Shown one piece after another: positions 1 to 6,901 of a stretch of 8,629 bases of DNA; position 1 is the first letter of the stretch; each line of letters begins with the position of its first letter. The stretch covers positions 1 through 8,629 of the forward strand of contig JAEOTI010000540.1 of assembly GCA_016839955.1 (NCBI GenBank), given 5' to 3'. The position numbers and the translations under genes were made by a program. The DNA is from Candidatus Hodarchaeota archaeon. GTDB taxonomy: Archaea; Asgardarchaeota; Heimdallarchaeia; Hodarchaeales; YT1-057. The notes under the pieces were generated by a model that had not been told where the DNA came from, did not search any database, and saw only the letters and a list, made by a program, of their open reading frames with translations.

Positions 1-2
1 AA

Positions 3-1016
3 AGAGTCCTTAAACTTCCCGAAGACATTAGAATGTATTATAAAACAGAATTTTTCTCTCCACCAGGATCTCATAAGCTAAACACTGCACTTGCACAAGT
101 GTGGTATGCAAAAGAGCATGGATTTGAGGGTTTAACGACTGAGACAGGTGCGGGACAATGGGGATCAGCACTCTCATTCGCTTGTTCTATATTGGATATG
201 AAGTGTGTTGTGTTTTGGGTTAGATCTGCATTCAACCGTTTTCCACAACGCAAACGAATGATTGAACTCTATGGTGCAGAAGTGCATGCTTCTCCAACTA
301 ATTTAACAAAACCCGGAAAAAAACTCTTGGAAAAAGACCCTAATCATCCAGGTTCACTTGGAATCGCAATTAGTGAAGGTCTTCAGGCTGCATTAGATAG
401 TGATGGAAAAATGAAATACTCACTAGGTTCAGTATTGAATCACGTTCTTATTCAGCAAAGTATCATAGGATTAGAAACTAAATTACAATTTGAAAGCGTG
501 GACGAAACCCCGACACACCTAATTTCATGTTTGGGCGGTGGGAGTAATTTTGGCGGATTTGTTTTACCTTTTATCCCAGATATTCGCAAAGGTAAACTTG
601 ACGCAGAATTAGTTGCTGTCAACACCTCAGAAGTTGCTAATCTTCGTGGAGAATACCGATATGACTTTGGTGATCATGCTGGTTTAACTCCAATGTTGAA
701 AATGCTAACTCTGGGTCATGAAACTGATATGCCCACAGATATTCCCGCTGAAGGATTATTGTATCATGCTGCAGCTCCAATCATTTCTGCGCTAACCGTT
801 GAAGGTATTGTTAGACCTGCATCTCTTGATTGGCCTATAGCTCGTGATTATGGGAGATTATTCATGCAGAAGGAAGGGTTCATCCCTGCTCCTGAATCAT
901 CTTATGGAATAGCCCAAGCAATAATCGAAGCAAAGCGAAAGAAAGAGCTGGGCGAATCAGCAGTAATTGGCGTCAATATATCGGGTCATGGGCTATTAGG
1001 TATGGATTCGTTATAA
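3..1016 (+). CDS. trpB2: Tryptophan synthase beta chain, TrpB2 type (5'-truncated by window edge)
   Basis: This is a PLP-dependent beta-replacement enzyme that condenses indole with L-serine to give tryptophan in the cytosol. The frame is open from base 3, and the residues before the Met at base 33 (RVLKLPEDIR) already match TrpB. That Met is therefore internal, and roughly 90-110 N-terminal residues lie off the window. Counting from that Met, the PLP lysine is K15 in SPPGSHKLN. The catalytic glutamate is E37 in ETGAGQWG, where W instead of the H of TrpB1 marks the TrpB2 subfamily. The PLP-phosphate loop is GGGSNFGG (168-175), and the cofactor-ring serine lies in NISGHG near the C-terminus. 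YSLGSVLNHVL and PAPESSYGIA are also TrpB2-like. No trpA or other trp gene is visible here. TrpB2 enzymes often occur apart from trpA and may salvage free indole or use phosphoserine; that role is family knowledge, not shown here. Confidence 0.95.
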   Translation, partial: RVLKLPEDIRMYYKTEFFSPPGSHKLNTALAQVWYAKEHGFEGLTTETGAGQWGSALSFACSILDMKCVVFWVRSAFNRFPQRKRMIELYGAEVHASPTNLTKPGKKLLEKDPNHPGSLGIAISEGLQAALDSDGKMKYSLGSVLNHVLIQQSIIGLETKLQFESVDETPTHLISCLGGGSNFGGFVLPFIPDIRKGKLDAELVAVNTSEVANLRGEYRYDFGDHAGLTPMLKMLTLGHETDMPTDIPAEGLLYHAAAPIISALTVEGIVRPASLDWPIARDYGRLFMQKEGFIPAPESSYGIAQAIIEAKRKKELGESAVIGVNISGHGLLGMDSL

Positions 1017-1029
1017 TTGATGAAAACAT

Positions 1030-1065
1030 AGGGGAAAGTATCCCCTTTGTATTTATTTTTTTATC
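1030..1065 (+). terminator. Hairpin plus T-rich tail after trpB2
   Basis: A 6-bp stem, AGGGGA (1030-1035) with TCCCCT (1041-1046) around a 5-nt loop, starts 14 nt after the trpB2 stop. It is followed by a T-rich stretch containing a run of seven T. This fits termination of the plus-strand gene, with the convergent minus-strand gene ending at 1140. Confidence 0.6.
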
Positions 1066-1103
1066 AAAATCAATCCCTAAGCTCGAAGTAATTGCTGGAA
1101 GGA

Positions 1104-1113
1104 GTAAAAAATT
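1104..1113 (-). terminator. T-run terminator candidate after the GTPase gene
   Basis: Read on the minus strand, a run of six T (complement of 1106-1111) appears about 29 nt after the GTPase stop codon. Archaeal terminators can be simple T-runs without a hairpin. The run is short, so the call is tentative. Confidence 0.35.
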
Positions 1114-1139
1114 GAATCCTATTTTGATAGAGAAAATTT

Positions 1140-2243
1140 CTATGCTTGAAGACGTAATCTTGTTTGAGAAAAGAATTGGATATCTTCTAGTGAGAATTCA
1201 ATAGAATGTTCGTCAGGAGTCTTAATTGAATTATCAACTGGATCTTGTGTAAAACTTGATTCTACCTCACTTGGTGGAGTTAACAGTGGTTTAAGTTCCT
1301 CAATTAACTTTTCTGCGAGTACAAAACCATTTTCTGATTCTAAATTCTTTTGAACTATCTCAATAGCACTTCTTGCGATTTTTTTGGCACTTCTGACGGA
1401 GTCACGTTCTTCAGTAACTACTACACCAACAAGGTCCCCTTTTGTTGCTTGAACAAGTCTTAAGCCATCCCCTTTTGGACTAGTAATCAATAATTCTCTT
1501 ATTGATCCATTTTTAGTTTCTCCTTTTGAAATAAGATTGGAGGCTATTGTATTAAGGGCAGAATAAAACCCTGCAAACAGTATATCATCAGAATATTCAT
1601 CAGAATTAGGATCATCTAACCCATGTAGTTGATTCCCAGTAGAACTCATTAGAATACCATTATTATGATAAACATAGATAGCATGCGCATGTATAGGTTC
1701 AACAGGAGGGAAGCAATTAAAGGCGTTAGCTAACCAATTAAAGGCGTTAGCAACTCCTTCCCCAGTTTTACAGGAAGAAGGTACAATATAAAGCCCACTG
1801 AGTTCTGTGAAATATCTTTCAAGATTTAAAGTTTGAATAATCTCATCGAGTGGAATGGTGGGAAGATCTTGTTTGTTTGCAAGTGTCAATAAGTAAGGCT
1901 TTCCTGTTTTATACTTGATACAATATTCTATTGCCTTACGTGATTCTTTCAGAGATTTAACATTACTCGCATCGACTACAAAAACTATGGCATCTGCTAA
2001 TGGAATTAACTCTCTCCACATGGTTTTTTGATGAGAAGTATGTCCTCCGAGATCTATTGCACGAACTTGAACGCCTTCATATTCGAATGTATCTATAATA
2101 AAGCCAATCGTTGTAGGAAAAGATCCGAATTCCCCTTGGACTAATAAGTTGAGTAATGTAGTTTTTCCTACTTGGGGTAAACCAGCAATGACAATCGTAA
2201 AATCAAGTTCAGATTTTGACATAGAGGAAGTAGTTTTTGACAT
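1140..2243 (-). CDS. Arf/Sar1-type small GTPase with C-terminal longin-like domain
   Basis: This is a GTP-binding switch protein of 367 residues from the chosen start (MSKTT at 2243). All G motifs are present: G1 GLPQVGKT (21-28), G2 PTTIGF (43-48), G3 DLGGH (64-68), G4 NKQD (123-126) and G5 SSCKTGEG (156-163). TIGF and NKQDLP are Arf-like, while His after DLGG is the Sar1 form. Residues about 186-320 have the predicted order beta-beta-helix-three beta-two helices, the longin topology; this is my reading of the sequence, not a profile hit. The last 45 residues are acidic and probably disordered. The frame stays open to 2429, but that stretch is Phe/Cys/Asn-rich, sits before the G domain and contains a T-run terminator, so I reject it. 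Met at 2222 is an alternative start. There is no Gly2, so N-myristoylation as in Arf is not expected. G-domain-longin fusions are typical of Asgard archaea. Partner and membrane are unknown. Confidence 0.85.
   Translation of the reverse strand: MSKTTSSMSKSELDFTIVIAGLPQVGKTTLLNLLVQGEFGSFPTTIGFIIDTFEYEGVQVRAIDLGGHTSHQKTMWRELIPLADAIVFVVDASNVKSLKESRKAIEYCIKYKTGKPYLLTLANKQDLPTIPLDEIIQTLNLERYFTELSGLYIVPSSCKTGEGVANAFNWLANAFNCFPPVEPIHAHAIYVYHNNGILMSSTGNQLHGLDDPNSDEYSDDILFAGFYSALNTIASNLISKGETKNGSIRELLITSPKGDGLRLVQATKGDLVGVVVTEERDSVRSAKKIARSAIEIVQKNLESENGFVLAEKLIEELKPLLTPPSEVESSFTQDPVDNSIKTPDEHSIEFSLEDIQFFSQTRLRLQA
1714..1755 (-). repeat. Tandem 21-bp duplication inside the GTPase gene
   Basis: Two adjacent 21-bp units, 1714-1734 and 1735-1755, share an identical 17-nt start (CAATTAAAGGCGTTAGC on the plus strand). 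They encode the repeated heptads ANAFNWL and ANAFNCF at the last helix of the G domain. The phase is preserved. The helix length still resembles ordinary Arf proteins, so function is probably intact. Confidence 0.75.
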
Positions 2244-2404
2244 AAGATTAAACCAACAGTGAACATTTACATGACATTTGAAAAATAGAAAAGCGTTAGT
2301 TTCTAGGTTAATCTCAGAAACATGACGTTTGGGAACTCTCTCCAGTTTCTTAAGCAGTATTCTATAGCTATTTCTTGAAATTATCTTCAGAAAATTATTA
2401 TTAC

Positions 2405-2418
2405 AAAAGAAAAAAAGG
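2405..2418 (-). terminator. T-run terminator after the zinc-ribbon/RING-like gene
   Basis: Read on the minus strand this is CC, seven T, C, four T, G, lying about 30 nt after the stop codon at 2447. It is a strong archaeal-style U-run. It separates the upstream three-gene unit from the GTPase gene and argues that the latter has its own promoter between 2244 and 2404. I cannot point to a convincing TATA box in that interval. Confidence 0.55.
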
Positions 2419-2446
2419 CAGTTTACCATCTTTTTGGTGTAAATTA

Positions 2447-3610
2447 TTAAGCATGAGCCTCTTGCGTGCTTTTTACTGAAGATTTTAAAGGGTAAATTAG
2501 ATTTTCTTCATTTAATCTAGTCTTACAAATTGGACAGTCACCAGAAACCTTCAACCATTCTCGAATATGTCCCTCATGAAATTCATGACTACATTCTGGA
2601 CAGGCTGCGGTTTTTTCATCATATCCAATGACACTATGACAAACTTGGCAGTGTTTTACACCGTGTCCACATTCCGAACAAAACTTATCCTCAGAGAAAT
2701 CTAGTGACTCTCCACAATAATAGCAGGTATTTGATGCCTTTTCAACGTATCTAGGTTTTTGGGGGTAAATAAAAATAGGATCTCGTTCTCTTGATGAGAC
2801 TCCCATGTCAGAAGGGTCACCATTAGGCGTTGAAGGTTCTGAAATGTCTTGAGATGAGCTTGGTGGTGTGGAAGGTGAAATTTCTTCTGTATGACGACTT
2901 GATCTTAGAAGCGAAAAAACAACAGTTATTATAATAAAAAGGATGCCTGCTCCAAATACGAGAACTGGAAGAATTTCAACAATGTAGGATGTTACTTCAA
3001 ATCGAAGGGAGAAATCAAGGCGAATATCTCCTTGTCCAGCCGGATTAATAAAAAATATTAGCCAATCATCATTGTATGGAACTCGAAATTTTCCCTCACC
3101 AGAACTTGCTATGATTTCTCTCTCAACAGAATAACTACTCCCTATACTTCTGGCATGAGCATTATCAGAATCGAGAATTAGAAAATGGACAAGTTTTCCA
3201 TATCGTTCAGAAAAACTATATCGTATCGTATGCCCATTATACAAATGTCTATAATCAGAGACATATTCATTTGGACTAAGAGTCCTGGTTCCATCTAGTT
3301 CTTTGTTCCATGGACCATAAAGTATCGGATTGAAAATACCTAGAGCAAACACACTACTTGATATAACCACAAATAAAATAATCATAAAAAACCATGTGCG
3401 ATGACGATATCGCTGAAAAAAGAGCCAGCCTATAATGGGGGGACGATAACGGTGAGAATATCGACCTCGAGGTGTTCGACCCATAAAATGGCGATTGGAT
3501 CTTCGAAGAGTATTTCGGCTCACACGACCATGAGGTACTCCACTCCCTTGCATCCCTCGTAAGAATGGCTCAGCTCCTCGTTCATACAGACTTCCTCTTT
3601 GACCTCTCAT
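2447..3610 (-). CDS. Membrane protein with zinc ribbon and RING-like finger (putative E3-like)
   Basis: This is a two-helix membrane protein with two C-terminal zinc modules. The ATG at 3610 gives 387 residues and has GGGGGAT just upstream as a plausible ribosome site; an in-frame TTG at 3622 would add four residues, and positions below count from that TTG. The N-terminus (1-75) is Arg-rich, followed by TM1 at about 77-98, an extracytoplasmic beta-rich domain at about 99-211 (possibly a GOLD/p24-like sandwich, a guess), and TM2 at about 213-239. A Ser/Pro/Thr linker follows, then a zinc ribbon (C300, C303, C315, C318). The last module has C325/C328, C341/C344, H349/H352 and C363/C366. Four ligand pairs, with an I-x2-WL step after H352, match a RING cross-brace with C4H2C2 ligands. 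By the positive-inside rule both termini face the cytosol. RING fingers usually act as ubiquitin ligases by recruiting E2; whether this one does is inference. It lies 19 nt downstream of the exchanger gene. Confidence 0.75.
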   Translation of the reverse strand: MRGQRGSLYERGAEPFLRGMQGSGVPHGRVSRNTLRRSNRHFMGRTPRGRYSHRYRPPIIGWLFFQRYRHRTWFFMIILFVVISSSVFALGIFNPILYGPWNKELDGTRTLSPNEYVSDYRHLYNGHTIRYSFSERYGKLVHFLILDSDNAHARSIGSSYSVEREIIASSGEGKFRVPYNDDWLIFFINPAGQGDIRLDFSLRFEVTSYIVEILPVLVFGAGILFIIITVVFSLLRSSRHTEEISPSTPPSSSQDISEPSTPNGDPSDMGVSSRERDPIFIYPQKPRYVEKASNTCYYCGESLDFSEDKFCSECGHGVKHCQVCHSVIGYDEKTAACPECSHEFHEGHIREWLKVSGDCPICKTRLNEENLIYPLKSSVKSTQEAHA

Positions 3611-3629
3611 TTTATCCCCCAACTTTTTT

Positions 3630-4670
3630 TTATTCCTCTAGAAGGGTCACTACAACATGATGCAGGGCATCTGGTGCTTCAATAGCAGCCCACATGAGAA
3701 GTGGGCAAATTAAGATTAATAATATTCCTTCAATCTTAGTAATCTCTTGGTCTCTAATGAGTTCAGCAAATAGAAACGTCACAAAAGCAAGGATAAAAGA
3801 GGCTCCAAGTAAAAAGGGATCCAATTCAATTGGATGAATAATTATTGCTATTCCTAGAGCTAATGAAATATTGAGGAGAGCTGAACCCATAAGATTTCCG
3901 ACAACGAGATCATAATGACCTTTTCGGCTAGCTAGAATAATTCCAATATGTTCCGGAATACTGGAAGCTAAACCTATTACTGCCATGGCCACAAAAATAT
4001 AAATTTTCTCCGCTGTTGCTTCATTATAGCCTTGTTCTTCAATAATAAATTCAATAATATGGTGTATTCCTTCTACGAAGACTTCTCCCATAATGATCAT
4101 TAATATCATTGACCCAGCAAAAATCATTCCTGACTTCTCTTTCCCCCAGCGAGTATGTTCTTCAACTTCTTCTAACATTTCTTTATCCAAGTATTTGCTC
4201 CATAGATAAAGTAAACCACATGCAATAAGTAGAAATCCTTCCAAACGGTGTAATCCATCCGTTAAAATGGAAATTAAAGGAATTGCCATAATCATCAAAA
4301 AGAAACCAAGATCCCCTCGTTCGAGATTTTTGGTAATTTTCATCCCTCTCGAATCTTTAGCAATTAATGCGGCTATTCCAAGTGCAAGAGTAACATCATA
4401 AATTGTTGAACCCAAAACTGTGGGAAAAACCATTTTTGCAGAGTTTTGATCTCCCCCGGCAGCATCAATAGAGAGTAAGGATAATATTACAATTTCAGGA
4501 AAAACAACAATAACTCCAAGAACTACCGTTCCAATGAAAAATTGATTAATGTTAAAATGCTTTCCTAAGTCAAGAACAGATTCAACAGCATATTCACTTG
4601 TTTTCCAAATAACTAAAAAGGCAATGATACAAGCTGAGCCCCATAGAGCAATTGAACCATAGTCTGTCAT
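3630..4670 (-). CDS. Sodium/calcium exchanger-like cation antiporter (CaCA superfamily)
   Basis: This is a multi-pass membrane antiporter, probably exchanging Ca2+ for Na+ or H+. The protein has 346 residues, close to the usual length of prokaryotic CaCA proteins, with about ten hydrophobic segments in two halves. The alpha-2 repeat is canonical: GLASSIPEH (P239, E240) followed by GNLMGSALLN (N259, G262, S263, N267). The alpha-1 repeat keeps the PE (P58, E59) and GS (G87, S88) but reads PTVLGSTIYD where the family usually has N-x2-GSN-x2-N, so the halves are asymmetric. An acidic cytosolic loop (about 161-179, LDKEMLEEVEEHTRWGKEK) lies between the halves. The ATG at 4670 has GGGAAT a few bases upstream. 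It starts 32 nt after the P-loop NTPase gene and ends 19 nt before the RING-like gene, suggesting co-transcription. Ion specificity cannot be read from the sequence. Confidence 0.88.
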   Translation of the reverse strand: MTDYGSIALWGSACIIAFLVIWKTSEYAVESVLDLGKHFNINQFFIGTVVLGVIVVFPEIVILSLLSIDAAGGDQNSAKMVFPTVLGSTIYDVTLALGIAALIAKDSRGMKITKNLERGDLGFFLMIMAIPLISILTDGLHRLEGFLLIACGLLYLWSKYLDKEMLEEVEEHTRWGKEKSGMIFAGSMILMIIMGEVFVEGIHHIIEFIIEEQGYNEATAEKIYIFVAMAVIGLASSIPEHIGIILASRKGHYDLVVGNLMGSALLNISLALGIAIIIHPIELDPFLLGASFILAFVTFLFAELIRDQEITKIEGILLILICPLLMWAAIEAPDALHHVVVTLLEE

Positions 4671-4702
4671 ACTATTCCCTTTTTTCTATATTTTTGTGAC
4701 CT

Positions 4703-5629
4703 CTAAATGAAAAGCATATTTGTTAGTTCAACTAACATTTTTTCAAACTTTTTGGTATCTTTTGAAAATTTACTATTATTGATACCAATAGGTATTTGAA
4801 TAAGCCTTTCTGGAGTTATAAAGTCTAAAACTTTCTCCATAGTAACAGAGGATAATAAATCCACTTGATTAAATAAAATATTAGTTATTTCTAAGAATTT
4901 AGTTGTATCACACAGAATTAAACTGCCAGGGGCTACTGCGAGAACTAAATCAATTTGATTGTAATTTGTAAAAATACTAGGAGGAAATATCGCATTATTA
5001 AAGCCTTCAATAATTACTATATCGGAATTTTGTTGGTTTATCTTCTCATAACAAGATGATATTGAATCCTGTAAGATTTTTGAAAAGGGATTTGTTATAG
5101 GAAGAGTTTTCTTGGATTGAATTTCCTTTTTGGATGCGTTTTGGTAAATCTGGTTAAATATGGATCTATTAATAACTAACCGAGGAACCAATTTCTCTAG
5201 ATCGTCTCGGATAAGATATTCATTGTGTTTTTCTCCATTTTTTAAAGAAGTAAATCGTTGCATTAATGGAACACTTCTTGTACGCAAGGAGAAATAAGAC
5301 CGGGGCATTTCTTGGTCAAAATAAGGAGAAATAGCTTTCTCACCAAAAAGAACATGTGAAGGATTGTGAATTTCAACAGGTAGTGGAGTTTTGGTGCTAC
5401 TTTCTTTAATACTAGCTAACAATTTCTGAATGTCCTGTGAAATAATATTTCCTTGTGTTACATTATTGAGAGTATTTTCAAATTGAAAATAGAAACTATG
5501 TCCAGAGAGTGGTTTAAAGGGTAAGACTGAAATTCCATTTTTTGTAAGAATAGAGGTATAAAAGGAAATAAAACTTGTTTTGCCACTATTATAGTCTAAG
5601 ATACCATTAACTAAGATTATTTTAGTCAT
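4703..5629 (-). CDS. BioD/CobQ-like P-loop NTPase (SIMIBI class), function unknown
   Basis: This is a predicted soluble nucleotide-binding protein of 308 residues from the ATG at 5629. It opens with a strand and P-loop, ILVNGILDYNSGKTS (5-19). Next comes LPFKPLSGH (36-44), resembling the K-P-x-x-S-G element that follows the P-loop in dethiobiotin synthetase-like enzymes. SDIVIIEGFNNAIFPP (202-217) is a Walker-B-like strand followed by a glycine/asparagine turn, comparable to VEGAGG in BioD. The middle (80-190) is poorly conserved to my eye. I believe it belongs with the archaeal predicted P-loop ATPase/GTPase group COG4028, from memory. An in-frame Met at 5689 would add 20 residues before the first strand; I prefer the shorter form because the P-loop then sits at the usual distance from the N-terminus. 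It heads the likely operon with the exchanger and RING-like genes. Substrate unknown. Confidence 0.65.
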   Translation of the reverse strand: MTKIILVNGILDYNSGKTSFISFYTSILTKNGISVLPFKPLSGHSFYFQFENTLNNVTQGNIISQDIQKLLASIKESSTKTPLPVEIHNPSHVLFGEKAISPYFDQEMPRSYFSLRTRSVPLMQRFTSLKNGEKHNEYLIRDDLEKLVPRLVINRSIFNQIYQNASKKEIQSKKTLPITNPFSKILQDSISSCYEKINQQNSDIVIIEGFNNAIFPPSIFTNYNQIDLVLAVAPGSLILCDTTKFLEITNILFNQVDLLSSVTMEKVLDFITPERLIQIPIGINNSKFSKDTKKFEKMLVELTNMLFI

Positions 5630-5660
5630 TGTACTTGCATATTTATTATGATGTGACTGT

Positions 5661-5672
5661 TTTTTAAAAATA
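5661..5672 (-). promoter_or_regulatory. TATA-like box for the minus-strand operon
   Basis: The minus-strand reading TATTTTTAAAAA is centred about 37 nt upstream of the ATG at 5629. This would place transcription start about 10-15 nt before the codon. A second AT-rich run (TAATAAATAT) lies too close to the ATG to be the TATA box. Confidence 0.35.
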
Positions 5673-5759
5673 ATGGCTAAATTCAGCAATATTTGTATAA
5701 GTGTAATGTTCCAAAATTTACAAAAAACCTTGAGTTTTGGATGAAAAATGAATTTCCTC

Positions 5760-5768
5760 TTTATATAT
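5760..5768 (+). promoter_or_regulatory. TATA-like box for the EamA transporter gene
   Basis: TTTATATAT is centred about 48 nt before the TTG start at 5812. A start site about 25 nt downstream would give a short leader holding the purine-rich AAGGAAAAGGAAAC (5793-5806), a plausible ribosome site. It lies in the divergent region shared with the NTPase gene. Confidence 0.45.
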
Positions 5769-5811
5769 GTATAAATGAAAATGAGGATAATCCAAGGAAA
5801 AGGAAACTTAA

Positions 5812-6744
5812 TTGGTAAACCCAGTTTCTTCCAAAAAAAGAAGTTCTTTGAGTAATCATACTATTGGTAAATTTCTATTAATTCTAGCTGCTTTCTTTTG
5901 GGGTTGTACATTTGTTCTTGTCAAAGCTGCTGTGGAAGATTTAAATCTCCATTATTTTCTTTTTTATCGTTTTACTCTTGCTGCAATTATCTTAGCTTTA
6001 CTTTTTCCTCGAAAGATTTCAAAAAATTTTGCAAACAAAGATTTCAGAAAGATGGGAGTTATTTTAGGAGTATTTGTTTATGGGTCCTTCTTATTTCAAA
6101 CAATAGGCCTTACAATGACAACTGCTTCAAATGCTGCATTTGTAACCGGTATGAATGTTCTCTTTGTCCCAATTATTGCAATTGGTTTTGGTTTGGGGTT
6201 CCCAAATCCTAGAACTACACTAGCAGTCACAATTGCCTTTATTGGGCTGATCATGCTTACTCTAGACTTCTCCTCAATGGAAGTAAGCTCGGGAGATGCT
6301 TGGGTAGTTTTATGTGCAATTTGTATTGCGTTTCATATATTATTTTCCGAACAATTTGCCAAGCAAGTCCCACCTGAATTTTTAGCATGGTCACAAATTG
6401 CGACAACAGCAGGATTAGCTTTAATCCTAGCACTGGTCTTAGCGGAGGGAGATCCTTTTGTATTTACTCCAATTGTCATTCTTACACTTATAGTGACTGC
6501 ATGTTTCGCGACAGGATTTGCTTACATTGTTCAGTCATGGGCTCAAAGTTCAGAAGTGGGAGTGTCTAGTTCTACAGTTGCTCTCATATTTATTTTAGAA
6601 CCAGTTTTTGCCCTAATAATAGATGTATTACTTGGCACAAATCTTGGTTGGAACAATTGGTTAGGAGCAGGACTTATCTTCTGTGGGATGCTTTTAGCAG
6701 TTACTGAACCGAAAGTGCAGGATATGTCCCTTCCACCTCATTAA
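5812..6744 (+). CDS. EamA-family (DMT superfamily) transporter
   Basis: This is a predicted ten-helix inner-membrane carrier of 310 residues, built from two EamA repeats of five helices. Drug/metabolite transporters of this type export amino acids, nucleosides or other small metabolites; the substrate is not predictable here. Repeat one begins with LAAFFWGCTFVLVKAA (25-40) and continues with YRFTLAAIILALL (52-64) and the TTASNAAFVTGMNVLFVPI block (103-121). Repeat two ends with EVGVSSSTVALIFILEPVFA (248-267), the typical conserved end of the second EamA domain, and a last helix at about 282-297. The start is TTG, directly after an in-frame TAA and preceded by a purine-rich ribosome site; no in-frame ATG occurs before the first helix. 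The gene is divergent from the NTPase operon and convergent with the next gene. Confidence 0.92.
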   Translation: MVNPVSSKKRSSLSNHTIGKFLLILAAFFWGCTFVLVKAAVEDLNLHYFLFYRFTLAAIILALLFPRKISKNFANKDFRKMGVILGVFVYGSFLFQTIGLTMTTASNAAFVTGMNVLFVPIIAIGFGLGFPNPRTTLAVTIAFIGLIMLTLDFSSMEVSSGDAWVVLCAICIAFHILFSEQFAKQVPPEFLAWSQIATTAGLALILALVLAEGDPFVFTPIVILTLIVTACFATGFAYIVQSWAQSSEVGVSSSTVALIFILEPVFALIIDVLLGTNLGWNNWLGAGLIFCGMLLAVTEPKVQDMSLPPH

Positions 6745-6901
6745 CCTGCATTCCTCTACTACTATTCTTCTAAAGATATTAGTTGATCTAATCATTTGTT
6801 TTAGAATATTAGCATAGGCACACGAATCAATTACTATTAAGCTATATGGGAAGTTAATAACTAAAAATATTCGTCTCTACCCTGTAAAAAGGTTCAAAAA
6901 A
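6745..6901. other. Convergent intergenic region
   Basis: This 157-nt gap between two converging genes has no open frame or RNA-like structure that I can support. Its left end is pyrimidine-rich (6752-6771) and may help end the EamA transcript. The right end holds the T-run terminator of the opposite gene. Confidence 0.5.
6886..6901 (-). terminator. T-run terminator of the four-helix membrane protein
   Basis: Immediately after the stop codon the minus strand reads six T, GAACC, five T. This double U-run without a stem is typical of archaeal termination. Confidence 0.5.

Noticed and set aside
71..253. Open frame of 60 codons on the minus strand
   Set aside because: It lies fully inside trpB2, antisense to strongly conserved codons for the PLP lysine and the ETGAGQWG motif.
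1017..1139. Possible small RNA between trpB2 and the GTPase gene
   Set aside because: Apart from the terminator-like hairpin and T-runs there is no promoter or extended structure that I can support.
2244..2429. In-frame N-terminal extension of the GTPase gene by 62 residues
   Set aside because: It is Phe/Cys/Asn-rich, has no resemblance to a signal or helix needed by the family, has no ribosome site, and its start lies close to a likely T-run terminator of the upstream gene. The G domain begins normally after the Met at 2243.
5898..6569. Two plus-strand open frames (5898-6212 and 6387-6569)
   Set aside because: They are alternative-frame readings of the EamA gene, rich in Cys, Ser and Asn, with no recognisable domain.
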